From Desulfobacterales bacterium (lineage in GTDB: Bacteria > Desulfobacterota > Desulfobacteria > Desulfobacterales > JAAELO01), in assembly GCA_024226555.1 (NCBI GenBank), contig JAAELO010000783.1, positions 1-34,265 of the forward strand: 34,265 bases of DNA, given 5' to 3'. The notes beneath the pieces were generated by a model that was not told the DNA's origin, made no database searches, and worked only from the letters and a program-made list of their open reading frames with translations. How positions within the stretch are numbered: the stretch's first letter is position 1; each line of letters opens with the position of its first letter. This document shows positions 24,372 to 33,375 of the stretch, in pieces. The position numbers were made by a program, and so were the translations under genes.

Positions 24372-25048
24372 AAATTAAATCCATAAAAACTGATTTTGAA
24401 GTCTCTGTTTTAAACTTATTAAATGCAGAAGGCAGGGACTTCTTAACTGTTACTAAAATCAAAAACAAATTACCTCTTAATATTCTTAAAAGCCTTAGTC
24501 TAAAAAGAACATCCAATAACTCTGCTTTTATAAAAAAAACAAAAACATTTTTAAATGGAAAATTAAGTTATTACCGAAGCAGATATTCATATATTGGTCT
24601 TAATATCAATGATGAGGATCTGATTTGTAATTTTCTTGTAGAAAAAGAGTTATCAGTAAAAAAAACCGTTAGTCTGCTTCCCTTAACCAAAAGGAATTTT
24701 GTAAAAGCTCTCAATAAACTGATAAATGATAACAGCATTTATATCTATCTAAATAAAGATTTTCAAACTTTTATTGGATTAGTTAAATGTGATATCATTA
24801 AAGATGAAGATATATTTGAGAATATTTGTAAAGGAGAAGATAGAAGCTATATAAGAATACACAGCTTAAGAGAGAAATGTTCATGGGATAAAGAGCGTTT
24901 TGACAATGTTGTGAATAAATTTTCAAACGATGGTAAAGTTCAACTACTTGGAGGGGATCCTTCTGAGCTTTCAGAAACTGAGATACAAAACTCGTATGTT
25001 GATAGTAAAGGACGTCTAAGAATAATGTTAACATGGAGAAACCAATGA
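24353..25048 (+). CDS. Unknown protein, likely winged-helix partner of the ATPase
   Basis: 231 aa. I do not recognise a named family. The C-terminal 65 residues (IRIHSLREKCSWDKERFDNVV, then GKVQLLGGDPSELSETEIQ, then SKGRLRIMLTW) have the helix-helix-helix-wing layout of a winged HTH, of the sort often found in proteins encoded beside large P-loop ATPases. The first 150 residues are helical and lysine-rich, with a possible second wHTH (SVKKTVSLLPLTKRNFVKALNKL). There is no catalytic motif, membrane segment or signal. The ATG lies in the end of cysS, with no good SD, implying coupled translation. Its TGA stop overlaps the ATG of the next gene as ATGA, a strong sign that the two products work together. 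Confidence 0.7.
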   Translation: MESKKLEIKSIKTDFEVSVLNLLNAEGRDFLTVTKIKNKLPLNILKSLSLKRTSNNSAFIKKTKTFLNGKLSYYRSRYSYIGLNINDEDLICNFLVEKELSVKKTVSLLPLTKRNFVKALNKLINDNSIYIYLNKDFQTFIGLVKCDIIKDEDIFENICKGEDRSYIRIHSLREKCSWDKERFDNVVNKFSNDGKVQLLGGDPSELSETEIQNSYVDSKGRLRIMLTWRNQ

Positions 25049-26853
25049 GTACTTCTGATAAAAGATTAGATATTTTAAAGAAGAGAAATCCTTTCATATC
25101 TTCAAGCACTGGCGATCCCTGGGATAATTACCCTCATGTTGACTCAATAAACAAAAGACCATATCAGGGTCTTTGTTCTCTGATCGAACAGAAAAAAACC
25201 TGTAATTCTGGTGGATATGCAGGTCTCTTGCTTGGTGAAGTTGGAAGTGGAAAGACACATCTCATAAGTAGAATTCAAAAAAAAAGTCTTAATGGTACTT
25301 CTTTCTCATTTGCATATATAGAACCATTTGAAGATGCTGATATGATATATAGGTATCTGCTTCGCGAAATCATAGTTAACCTTGTAAGGCCACAAAAACA
25401 AAACTCCAGTAAAACCTATTTGCATAAGCTTGTTGCACGGATCTATATAGAGATGTTTCAAACCAAAACCACTGGTGATAAATACAAAGAATTATTAAGC
25501 AACCTAAAAAAAGATCCCACATCAATATTTGATCAGGATATTCCACAGGATGTTTTTGAAATGATTGAAAAACATGCTTATGAATATATAGCTGGTGAGT
25601 GCCCCGACATTTCATCTGAATTTCTTAAAGTACTTTTCCAGTTTAGAATTCCTGAAAAAAAGCCAGCGGTTCTTAACTGGTTAAAGGGTGATATTATTGA
25701 TGTGGAAGATGCCGAAAAGATAGGTGTCAGAGATAGAATGTTACATGATCCTGAAAAAGGTTATCTTGAACAGGAAGCCCGTTACATATTAAAATATATA
25801 GACATTCTGCTGGCACGATATCAGGAATCTCTTGTTGTTTGTTTTGACAGACTTGAAAATTTAGATTCCCAGAAGCAAATTGATGCTCTGGGTAAAATAA
25901 TTGAATATATCGTAGATACTTCTAAGTCTATGATTCCAATTGTATGCTTTCGAGGTCAACAATGGGAGGAAAAATTTAAATTAAAACTTAATCAGCACAT
26001 TACTACAAGACTTGAAAACAATAAATTTGAACTTGAAGGGTGTGATTGTGACCAGGCATTGAAAATTATAAAACTCAGGCTTGAGTCTGTTCTTGGTGAA
26101 GACTGTGACGGGTTTTTCCCATTTGAAGAGAAGGTTTTGAGAAAACTATTTGGAAGAACCATAGAAAGCCCAAGAGAGATTATAACACAAGCAAATCATT
26201 TGTTAAGGAATGTTCTGGAACTTGGTATTAAAAAGAAGAATATTACCCCACCTGACAAACTTTTAAGAGAGTTTACCATTCTTTTAAAGCATATTGAAAA
26301 AAATATTGATAGTTATAACCCAGACAGAGGAAGATTGTTAAGAGCTGTTGATATTGTTATTAATGCCGGATTGGGTGTTGATTATCCTGATATAAAAAAA
26401 GAGATAAATGAAAAAGACCAATTGGTAATATATACATTAGGCAATAAAACAACAGCTATTTTAGTAAACCTTGAACTTCATCACAATTCAGTTGGTAATT
26501 TATTAAGATCAGGAATAAATTTTTTGAAAAATTCAAAGGATTCAAAACTGTTCTATATCAGAGATTTAAGAAACCAATTTCCATCACCACCTAAATGGGT
26601 AGCTACAAATAAGAAATTGGATGATTTAAAAAGTTGTGGTGGGGAAGTGTTATTTTTAGATAATAAAGAAGTCTCAAAATGGTATGCTCTTGCTCTTCTG
26701 AGCTATGCTGTGAAAGAAGGTGATACAATTGTTGCAGATCCAATAAATGGGATTCGTTCAATTACGCATATCGAATTTAATAATTTTGTTAAGAGTTACC
26801 TTGAAAACTATGACAAATCTTTTTTTAATGATATCAAGGAAAGTCTGATTTAA
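25045..26853 (+). CDS. Large P-loop (AAA+/ORC-like) ATPase of unknown function
   Basis: 602 aa from the ATG at 25045, which has GGAG 6 nt upstream and an ATGA overlap with the previous gene. The ATG at 25033 is less likely. The N-terminus has NPFISSSTGDPWDNYPHVDSIN, then Walker A GEVGSGKT (64-71). Walker B is ESLVVCFDRLEN with D268, and IPIVCFRGQQWEEKF follows as a sensor-like strand. A helical C-terminal lid (GRTIESPREIITQANHLL) fits the ORC/Cdc6-STAND side of AAA+ proteins. The last 170 residues are an additional alpha/beta domain (QLVIYTLGNKTTAILVNLEL, LFYIRDLRNQFPSPPKW, GGEVLFLDNKEVSKW); a degenerate nuclease fold is possible but no catalytic set is clear. A role in DNA-related conflict or repair is a guess from architecture. 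Confidence 0.75.
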   Translation: MSTSDKRLDILKKRNPFISSSTGDPWDNYPHVDSINKRPYQGLCSLIEQKKTCNSGGYAGLLLGEVGSGKTHLISRIQKKSLNGTSFSFAYIEPFEDADMIYRYLLREIIVNLVRPQKQNSSKTYLHKLVARIYIEMFQTKTTGDKYKELLSNLKKDPTSIFDQDIPQDVFEMIEKHAYEYIAGECPDISSEFLKVLFQFRIPEKKPAVLNWLKGDIIDVEDAEKIGVRDRMLHDPEKGYLEQEARYILKYIDILLARYQESLVVCFDRLENLDSQKQIDALGKIIEYIVDTSKSMIPIVCFRGQQWEEKFKLKLNQHITTRLENNKFELEGCDCDQALKIIKLRLESVLGEDCDGFFPFEEKVLRKLFGRTIESPREIITQANHLLRNVLELGIKKKNITPPDKLLREFTILLKHIEKNIDSYNPDRGRLLRAVDIVINAGLGVDYPDIKKEINEKDQLVIYTLGNKTTAILVNLELHHNSVGNLLRSGINFLKNSKDSKLFYIRDLRNQFPSPPKWVATNKKLDDLKSCGGEVLFLDNKEVSKWYALALLSYAVKEGDTIVADPINGIRSITHIEFNNFVKSYLENYDKSFFNDIKESLI

Positions 26854-27136
26854 TTAAGATTTTCTGATTAATTTCATTCTATAATAGAATTTATTAATTA
26901 TTAGGTATTCGAACAACTTTTCAAATCTTTTGTTAACCTTTCAATCGGATTGAAAATTATTCTTGTATCGTTTGGTTAAATTTCATAAATATGATTATAA
27001 CTATGTATTTTTTAAAACGTTGAAATTTAACATTATCAAAAGGGTAAATAAAACTTCATTTTTATTTAAGAAGCACTCAATAAAGCTTCGCTTTATTTAA
27101 GACGATAAGAGGTAAAAGTTATCAAAGGAGGCACAT
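26854..27136. other. Intergenic region after the ATPase gene
   Basis: AT-rich and without a gene. Contents: a possible worn repeat end near 26893 (TTAATTATTAGGTATTC), a hairpin AATAAAGC-TTC-GCTTTATT at about 27079-27097, and a perfect SD-like AAAGGAGG at 27124-27131 just before the palindrome. Confidence 0.5.
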
Positions 27137-27160
27137 AAAAAACCAAATATTTGGTTTTTT
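27137..27160. terminator. Perfect 24-bp palindrome, bidirectional terminator candidate
   Basis: Six A, CC, AAATATTT, GG, six T: a perfect palindrome that folds to a 10-bp stem with a 4-nt loop, with a U run on the 3' arm in either direction. It can end the ispF-cysS-ATPase transcript. It also lies between an SD-like GGAGG and the ATG of a small ORF. Confidence 0.6.
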
Positions 27161-27167
27161 ATTCAGT

Positions 27168-27281
27168 ATGTCTAAAAAAAATAATAACACAAAAACAAAC
27201 ATAAAGTTTTTTATATTTTTTCTTATAACCGCTTTATTGATATACTTAAAACTTTCCGGTTACTTGCCATCTCTTTATTAA
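27168..27281 (+). CDS. Possible 37-aa single-pass membrane peptide before uvrB
   Basis: MSKKNNNTKTNIKFF followed by a hydrophobic run (IFFLITALLIYLKL) and SGYLPSLY, then TAA 17 bp before uvrB. The basic N-terminus plus one membrane segment is a credible small membrane protein. There is no SD at the normal distance. A perfect AAAGGAGG lies 36 nt upstream with a hairpin between, so folding could bring it close. AT bias alone could create such a frame. Confidence 0.4.
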   Translation: MSKKNNNTKTNIKFFIFFLITALLIYLKLSGYLPSLY

Positions 27282-27298
27282 AATATCAGGATTAAATT

Positions 27299-29293
27299 AT
27301 GGATTTCAAATTAGTTTCAAACTACAAGCCAACGGGTGATCAGCCCAAAGCTATAAAATATTTAAGTGAAGGTCTTCTAAAAGGTGAAGAAAACCAGATT
27401 CTTTTGGGAGTTACTGGTTCAGGAAAAACTTTCACAGTTGCAAATGTGATTGAAAAAATTAATAAGCCAGCTCTAATTATGGCACCCAATAAGACCCTGG
27501 CAGCTCAGCTATATCAAGAGTTCAAACAATTATTCCCCGAAAATGCTGTGGAGTATTTTGTTAGTTATTACGATTACTATCAACCTGAGGCATATATTCC
27601 AACAAGCGATACATATATTCAGAAAGATTCATCAATAAACGAAATGATTGAGAGAATGAGACATTCCGCAACACGATCTGTTTTAACAAGAGATGATGTA
27701 ATTGTTGTGGCAAGTGTTTCATGTATTTATGGTTTGGGGTCTCCTGAAGATTATCTTGCTTTAAGGGTTGAAATAAAAAATGGTATGGAGTTAAGCAGGG
27801 AGAAGCTTTTATCCGATCTTGTTGCTATTCAGTATGAAAGAAACGATATGGATTTTCACAGGGGTGCTTTCAGGGTAAGAGGAGATAGGGTTGAAATTTT
27901 CCCTGCCTACGAAGACAGCATGGGTATTAGAATTGAGTTTTTCGGAGATACTGTTGATAATATTGTTGAAATAGATCCATTACGAGGAACTGTAAGAAGA
28001 AAGTTAAAATCAACAGCCTTGTTTCCTGCAACCCATTATGTAACGGAAAAAGGAACACGAAAAAGAGCAATTGAAACGATAACAAAAGAGTTAAAAGAGA
28101 GAATTGAATTCCTGAGAAATGAGAACAGGTTACTTGAAGCCCAGAGAATTGAAGAGAGAACTGACTACGATCTTGAAATGATAAGGGAAATTGGCTATTG
28201 TAACGGTATCGAAAACTATAGTGCTCATCTCACCGGGAGAGCAAAAGGTGAAGCCCCTCCTACACTTCTCGAATATTTTCCCGATGACTTCTTAACATTT
28301 ATTGATGAAAGCCATATCGCAATCCCTCAAATAAGAGCTATGTACAAAGGGGATAGATCAAGAAAAACCACACTCGTTGAGTTTGGATTCAGACTACCTA
28401 CAGCACTTGATAACAGACCTCTACAGTTTAAGGAATTTACTGAAAAAACCTCAAGAGTTGTTTATGTTTCTGCAACCCCTGCAGATTATGAAATTGAAAA
28501 ATCTCATAATACAATAGTTGAACAGATTGTAAGGCCAACAGGACTTCTTGATCCTGTTATAACTGTGAGAAAAGCTGAAAATCAGGTAGATGACCTTTAT
28601 GATGAAATATCAAAAAGGTGTGCGATTAATGAACGTGTTCTAGTTACCACATTAACCAAACGAATGGCAGAGGATCTTACCGATTATTACACCGATCTTG
28701 GGGTTAAGGTAAAATATCTCCATTCAGATGTTAAAACTCTTGAGAGAATAGAGATAATTCAGGAACTAAGGCAGGGTGTTTTTGATGTTCTTGTGGGAAT
28801 TAATCTTCTGCGGGAGGGGCTTGATATTCCAGAAGTATCACTCGTTGCAATTTTGGATACAGACAAGGAAGGTTTTTTAAGGTCCCAAAGATCATTGGTG
28901 CAAATCTGTGGTAGAGCAGCAAGAAATTCAAAAGGAAAGGTTATAATGTACGCCGATAAAATAACAGCATCAATGGATTATGCTATCAGAGAAACCAAAA
29001 GAAGGCGTAAAATACAGGAAAATTATAATAGAAAACATAAAATCACACCTACTACTATTCAAAAAGAGATTATTTCATCGGTATTTGATATCAATACCAA
29101 GGATTTTGAGCTTGATAAAACTTCTACCGGAATTTCAGAAACCATTAAGGATTATGAAACTCCTGGTAACCTTCCAGAAATAATAAAGAATCTTGAAATA
29201 GAGATGGAAAAAGCAGCCCTTGACCTTGCTTTTGAAAAAGCTGCAGAATTGAGAGATAAGATTAAAGAATTAAAAAAGATAAGTGGCCTTTAA
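27299..29293 (+). CDS. uvrB: UvrABC excinuclease subunit B
   Basis: 664 aa, the full usual length. It loads onto damaged DNA from UvrA and positions UvrC for nucleotide excision repair. Walker A is [10 protein letters not shown]. The damage-wedging beta-hairpin region reads [12 protein letters not shown]. The helicase motifs [38 protein letters not shown]-like and QICGRAARN are present. A C-terminal UVR domain ([27 protein letters not shown]) contacts UvrC. AGGA lies 8 nt before the ATG. A hairpin terminator follows the stop after 11 bp. No LexA-type box was recognised upstream. Confidence 0.97.
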   Translation: MDFKLVSNYKPTGDQPKAIKYLSEGLLKGEENQILLGVTGSGKTFTVANVIEKINKPALIMAPNKTLAAQLYQEFKQLFPENAVEYFVSYYDYYQPEAYIPTSDTYIQKDSSINEMIERMRHSATRSVLTRDDVIVVASVSCIYGLGSPEDYLALRVEIKNGMELSREKLLSDLVAIQYERNDMDFHRGAFRVRGDRVEIFPAYEDSMGIRIEFFGDTVDNIVEIDPLRGTVRRKLKSTALFPATHYVTEKGTRKRAIETITKELKERIEFLRNENRLLEAQRIEERTDYDLEMIREIGYCNGIENYSAHLTGRAKGEAPPTLLEYFPDDFLTFIDESHIAIPQIRAMYKGDRSRKTTLVEFGFRLPTALDNRPLQFKEFTEKTSRVVYVSATPADYEIEKSHNTIVEQIVRPTGLLDPVITVRKAENQVDDLYDEISKRCAINERVLVTTLTKRMAEDLTDYYTDLGVKVKYLHSDVKTLERIEIIQELRQGVFDVLVGINLLREGLDIPEVSLVAILDTDKEGFLRSQRSLVQICGRAARNSKGKVIMYADKITASMDYAIRETKRRRKIQENYNRKHKITPTTIQKEIISSVFDINTKDFELDKTSTGISETIKDYETPGNLPEIIKNLEIEMEKAALDLAFEKAAELRDKIKELKKISGL

Positions 29294-29302
29294 TATGTAA
29301 AT

Positions 29303-29330
29303 AAGGTTCTGAATTAAATTCAGAACCCTT
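29303..29330. terminator. Bidirectional terminator between uvrB and the lipoprotein gene
   Basis: GGTTCTGAAT, loop TAA, ATTCAGAACC: a perfect 10-bp stem followed by TTATATTTTTATT in the uvrB direction, between two convergent genes. Confidence 0.85.
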
Positions 29331-29336
29331 ATATTT

Positions 29337-30005
29337 TTATTCTTCAGTTTGCTTTTTGTTTTTTGGTGGAGTTTTTTTCTCGGGTCTAATTTTTTTCATT
29401 ATCTCTTCCATAAGGCTTCCAGCAATTTTATCGGCATATCTGTATACTTCATATTCACAACCATATAGAACATCGTCTGAAAAACCTGTTGATTTAGAAA
29501 TACTACCTTTCCAAAGTATTTCACCGGTTTCAACATGTATGGCTTTTACTGAGAAACTGATAGAGGAACATTTTGTTGCATCTTCATGATCCTCCGGATT
29601 TTTGAATTCCGGTCCCTGAAAAACCCTTACCAGTCCAACAATAATAGCATCTGAATTTGTCAGTTTCCCTATTTTTTTTAACTGTGTGTCATCAACATAT
29701 CCCTGGTGGGAGAACTTCATCTCTTTCAAAACCTTATTTACTTTACTTCTTTCGACAACTCTAAAACCAGTATCCAGAAATGCTGTTTCGAAAGAATCAG
29801 ACATAACATTTGCTGCATCAGGCGTTTTCTTTTTAACCCTGCCATTTCTTTGATCTTTAAAGGGAAGAATTGCATATGTTCCAATTTCGAGGTCTTTATA
29901 AGAGTTACTCATTGAAACAGTGTATGAGCTATGAAAAAAATTACATCCTGAAAATAGCGTAACAACAAAACAAGCAATAAGAATATTTAGAATAGTCCTT
30001 TTCAT
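29337..30005 (-). CDS. CsgG/LpoB-like outer-membrane lipoprotein
   Basis: 222 aa. The lipoprotein signal is clear: KRTILNILIACFVVTLFSGC with Cys21 or close to it. The mature region has the TolB-N/CsgG-type fold: YAILPFKDQRNG, then SDSFETAFLDTGFRVVERSKVNKVLKEM, then LTNSDAIIVGLVRVF, then FSVKAIHVETGEILWKGS. Relatives include LpoB-type penicillin-binding-protein activators, CsgG-type secretion lipoproteins and uncharacterised homologues; at this size a monomeric LpoB-like or uncharacterised role is likelier than a CsgG pore. The tail is basic (RPEKKTPPKNKKQ). The SD GGGAG precedes the ATG. The gene is monocistronic, with a terminator shared with uvrB. Confidence 0.82.
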   Translation of the reverse strand: MKRTILNILIACFVVTLFSGCNFFHSSYTVSMSNSYKDLEIGTYAILPFKDQRNGRVKKKTPDAANVMSDSFETAFLDTGFRVVERSKVNKVLKEMKFSHQGYVDDTQLKKIGKLTNSDAIIVGLVRVFQGPEFKNPEDHEDATKCSSISFSVKAIHVETGEILWKGSISKSTGFSDDVLYGCEYEVYRYADKIAGSLMEEIMKKIRPEKKTPPKNKKQTEE

Positions 30006-30055
30006 ATTTAACTCCCAAAGTAAATTATAAAGACATGAATTATTAAGATTTTTTA

Positions 30056-30074
30056 ATTAAACTTTTAAAGTTTA
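30056..30074. repeat. TTAAACTTT inverted repeat
   Basis: TTAAACTTT-T-AAAGTTTAA, a perfect 9-bp inverted repeat between the lipoprotein and glycerate kinase genes. The same motif occurs at 1873-1895 and 14238-14257. No U tract follows in the minus direction. It may be a weak terminator or a protein site. Confidence 0.4.
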
Positions 30075-30134
30075 ACCGATTGAAAAGAATGAGTCAAGTT
30101 AGCTTATGTGAGAAAAAACAGAAAATATGTACAA

Positions 30135-31439
30135 CTATCTTACAAGTATAATTTTAATATCCATAACATTGGTTTTTGTAGGGCCAGTCATTATTAGATT
30201 GTTCAATGGTTTGAAATAGTTATATGAATCATTTCTTTTAAGAAAATCATTATGATTTAATCCTTTTTCTATACCCTCTTTTAATGTCTTGCTATCAGCT
30301 ATTGCACCTGCTGCATGTGTAGGCCCATCAGTACCATCAGTTCCTGCAGAAAAAATCAGGATATTGTGAAATCCGCTGATTTTTTCAACACACTCTAATG
30401 CAAACTCCTGATTTCGACCACCCATCCCATTTCCTGTAACATTGACAGTGGTTTCTCCACCAGAGATAATACATGCTGGAGTTTTAACAGGGTCACCAGT
30501 TTTTATTATCTGCTTTGCTATTTCACAATGGATGTGGGCAACTGATTTTGTATTCCCCTCAATTGTTGAAGAAAGGATTAAAGTATTATAACCAAGTTTT
30601 TCAGCTTTAGATTTCGCTGCTTTTAGAGCATCATAATTTTTACCTATTAAAAAAATACTGGATCTATCAAATAAACTGGATCTGTTTATTTCATTTTTTT
30701 TAAACAGTTTAAGAATTTTAACAGGAATTTTTTTTTCCAAACCATATTTTTTTAAAATTCGGAGACAATCTTCATGTGTGGATTTGTCAGGAACAGTCAT
30801 TCCAGATGCAATAATATCAAGATCATCTCCAACTACATCGGATAGTATCAGTGATAAAACTGTTGCTGGATAGCTAATCTCAACAAATTTGCCGCCTTTA
30901 ATCTTTGACAATTTTTTTCTTATCGTATTAATTTCATGGATTGTGGCACCAGAATTTAGAAGCTCAATAGTGATTTGCTGTTTTTGATCCAGGGAGATAT
31001 TATCTAACGGTAGAGGTGTGAGGGCTGAACCTCCTCCTGAAACAAGAAATATAATCAATGTTCCATGGTCAGCTTTTTTTGCATAATCAAGGAGTTTTTG
31101 AGCCCCCTCTTCACCCTTCTTATCTGGAACAGGATGTCCAGCCTCAATTATTTCTGTTTTTGAAAGTAATTCCGTGTGATTATACTTTACAATAACCAGG
31201 CCTTTGCTAAGCTTATCACTTAAAATCTCTTCAACAGCAAGGGCCATCCTTCCAGAAGCTTTTCCTGCACCTAACAGTCGGATTTTTGAATATTCTGAAA
31301 TATTATAAGATCTGTTTCCAGCTTTTAGTATATCACCAGATAATGTAAGGCTCTTTTTTACAGAGCTATAAGGATCTACCTCCTTCAATGCCGATTTGAA
31401 TATTTTGTAAGCATCATCTCTGAATTTATTTAAGGTCAC
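30135..31439 (-). CDS. Glycerate 2-kinase (MOFRL family)
   Basis: 434 aa, the typical length. It phosphorylates D-glycerate to 2-phosphoglycerate. The N-terminal domain has LLGAGKASGRMALAVEE and the anion-binding loop FLVSGGGSALTPLP. LSLILSDVVGDDLDIIASG is diagnostic of the family, as are GGETTVNVTGNGMGGRNQEFAL and FSAGTDGTDGPTHAAGAI in the C-terminal MOFRL domain. The C-terminus has TGPTKTNVMDI. The start is GTG with AGG about 7 nt before it. It starts 21 bp after the DUF4105 gene on the same strand, so the two are probably co-transcribed, though no functional link is obvious. Confidence 0.93.
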   Translation of the reverse strand: MTLNKFRDDAYKIFKSALKEVDPYSSVKKSLTLSGDILKAGNRSYNISEYSKIRLLGAGKASGRMALAVEEILSDKLSKGLVIVKYNHTELLSKTEIIEAGHPVPDKKGEEGAQKLLDYAKKADHGTLIIFLVSGGGSALTPLPLDNISLDQKQQITIELLNSGATIHEINTIRKKLSKIKGGKFVEISYPATVLSLILSDVVGDDLDIIASGMTVPDKSTHEDCLRILKKYGLEKKIPVKILKLFKKNEINRSSLFDRSSIFLIGKNYDALKAAKSKAEKLGYNTLILSSTIEGNTKSVAHIHCEIAKQIIKTGDPVKTPACIISGGETTVNVTGNGMGGRNQEFALECVEKISGFHNILIFSAGTDGTDGPTHAAGAIADSKTLKEGIEKGLNHNDFLKRNDSYNYFKPLNNLIMTGPTKTNVMDIKIILVR

Positions 31440-31460
31440 TTTTTAACCTATAATTTTAAA

Positions 31461-33365
31461 CTAAAAGAAAAAATGATATTTAAGCATATATTGACCATAC
31501 TCAACATCATATGTTTTGAGATAACTGACCTCAAATCCAATACTGTTACTATTATTAATCTTATAATTTGTAAGAAGAGTAGCGTTTATTTCTGTATGTT
31601 CTTCACCAAGATCATATTCCAGAATTTTTCCTGAAAGATGAGAACTTATTGAATCAGAAAGGTTACTTATAATTCCTATTGAGCTACCATATCCTATAGC
31701 GTATCCTTTTTCTAAAGAGTCATCTGTATTTATCTCAATTTCCGGCATAATATAACAAAGCCCTGGAAACCAGTGATAAGAGACTCCACCCCCAAAATTC
31801 AAAAAAACCGTATTTTTTCTACCAGCTTTCATATATTTTTTATATATACCAGCATTTACTTTCCATGAAAGGGGTTGAAAAAAACTGTCTCTGGGAGCAA
31901 TAGACGCGATATCAAACAGATAGAAACTCTCAAGATCAAAATCCTCATCCTCTGTGTAATATCTGAACTTTGTATTAAAAAACTGAAGCTGGACACCAGC
32001 ATCTTTTGAATAATCACTATTTAACATGTCAGCAAATGATGGTCTTAAACCTATATCCACAAACCAATTATCATCCAAAGTTCCTGAATTTATCAGCAGT
32101 CTTTTTGCATCATGTCCATTAATTGGATCATCAGGTGTTTTTATTTGGTAATCAATTTTTTCAACTTTTCCAAGTTTACTTCTGGATCTTAAGGCAGGAA
32201 GAATAATCTTTTTATATTTACTTTGAGATATTTTCTTCTTAAAAAGAAGATATTTTGAATACTCAATAACAAGGTCAATAAGAATAATCTTCTTATCATC
32301 ACTTATATCGAGGTCTAATACGTATTTGGGTAAAATTTCACCCTTTGATACTTTTAAAGCAACTTCCTTCTCATAATCAGATAATAATGAAGCTTTATGC
32401 TTAATTTTAGAGCTATTTGATGGTCTAAAAGATGAGCTTGCAATCAGACCTTGCTTTTGCATCTCTTTAACAGTGTCTATTGGTATTATGGCAATTGAAA
32501 ATTTATCAGTTAAATCAAGTGTTGGTCTTGCAACTTCAAGTAAAAAGAGAATATTATAAGAACAGTTTTCATCAAAAAAATAGTAATCGCTATATATATT
32601 TTCGAGTTCATATATGTGATAAACCATTCTTCTAATCTCATTTTCATTTAAATTTAACTTATATTCCCATATATCCCTTTGATCCAGGTCTGAGTATTCT
32701 GAAATTTTCTTATAGTATGGAAGGATGGAGTAATACCCTTTAAAAAAACCAAAAACGCCACTTAATGCATATGAAAAAACATTCCTATTCCCAACGTTTG
32801 CTGCATAGTTTACAGCATTTGAAAGTAGTTTACTTTTATAAATTGTATCAAGATTTAAGAATGTGTGACCAAACATAGAAGCTGGATTATTCAGATAATA
32901 AGTTGGAAATATAATAGTTGAAGAGCCGACTTTAAAGTTACTAAGTTTATCACATTCTTTTAGAGGAACTTTTATAGGATCAGGTAATAGTTCCTCTTTA
33001 AGCCAAGTGAAACGGGCCATAAATTTACAAACAGGGACTTGTGTACCTTCGTAATCCTTATCAAAAAAAATTTGAATTGTTTTGATAAGTTCATCTTTAG
33101 GGTTGGATTTACCATTTTTTGCATTGAAAAACCTTGGATCATCAACAAGGCTTTCTATACCAAAAAGCGTCTCTTTATAATGTAGAAGAGTTTTCCAATA
33201 TTTCTTTTCATATAGTTTTTGATCTATAGCTTTTTTGATCAATTGATCAATATAAGCATTTCCATTAGCAAATGAAGGGGTTGCAAGTGAAATCATAATA
33301 ATTGTGTATAAAAAAATGGATACGGGAAAATTTATCCCATATCCATAAAATCGAAATTTTTTCAA
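31461..33365 (-). CDS. DUF4105 protein with C-terminal barrel-like region
   Basis: 634 aa with a signal peptide ending near SFA-NGNAYID. The N-terminal about 300 residues are DUF4105: FPTYYLNNPASMFGHTFLNLD with H167 and YYFFDENCSYNILFLLEVARP with C268. This His/Cys pair is reminiscent of NlpC/P60-like thiol enzymes. From memory, DUF4105 members include the Bacteroides lipoprotein N-acyltransferase Lnb; I am not certain, and the same activity here is only a possibility. The last about 200 residues alternate in beta-strand fashion (DNWFVDIGLRPSF, KYHFFF at the end), and the terminal Phe fits an outer-membrane barrel. The start is TTG with AAGG upstream, 10 bp after the DUF3015 stop. Confidence 0.85.
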   Translation of the reverse strand: MKKFRFYGYGINFPVSIFLYTIIMISLATPSFANGNAYIDQLIKKAIDQKLYEKKYWKTLLHYKETLFGIESLVDDPRFFNAKNGKSNPKDELIKTIQIFFDKDYEGTQVPVCKFMARFTWLKEELLPDPIKVPLKECDKLSNFKVGSSTIIFPTYYLNNPASMFGHTFLNLDTIYKSKLLSNAVNYAANVGNRNVFSYALSGVFGFFKGYYSILPYYKKISEYSDLDQRDIWEYKLNLNENEIRRMVYHIYELENIYSDYYFFDENCSYNILFLLEVARPTLDLTDKFSIAIIPIDTVKEMQKQGLIASSSFRPSNSSKIKHKASLLSDYEKEVALKVSKGEILPKYVLDLDISDDKKIILIDLVIEYSKYLLFKKKISQSKYKKIILPALRSRSKLGKVEKIDYQIKTPDDPINGHDAKRLLINSGTLDDNWFVDIGLRPSFADMLNSDYSKDAGVQLQFFNTKFRYYTEDEDFDLESFYLFDIASIAPRDSFFQPLSWKVNAGIYKKYMKAGRKNTVFLNFGGGVSYHWFPGLCYIMPEIEINTDDSLEKGYAIGYGSSIGIISNLSDSISSHLSGKILEYDLGEEHTEINATLLTNYKINNSNSIGFEVSYLKTYDVEYGQYMLKYHFFF

Positions 33366-33375
33366 TTATAAAACC

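Noticed and set aside
25033-25044. Upstream ATG of the ATPase
   Set aside because: The SD GGAG overlaps this ATG region and serves the ATG at 25045, which also forms the ATGA overlap.
27135-27167. ATA as a non-standard start after AAAGGAGG
   Set aside because: Only 3 nt separate the SD from ATA, too close for initiation, and ATA starts are very rare; the in-frame ATG at 27168 is preferred.
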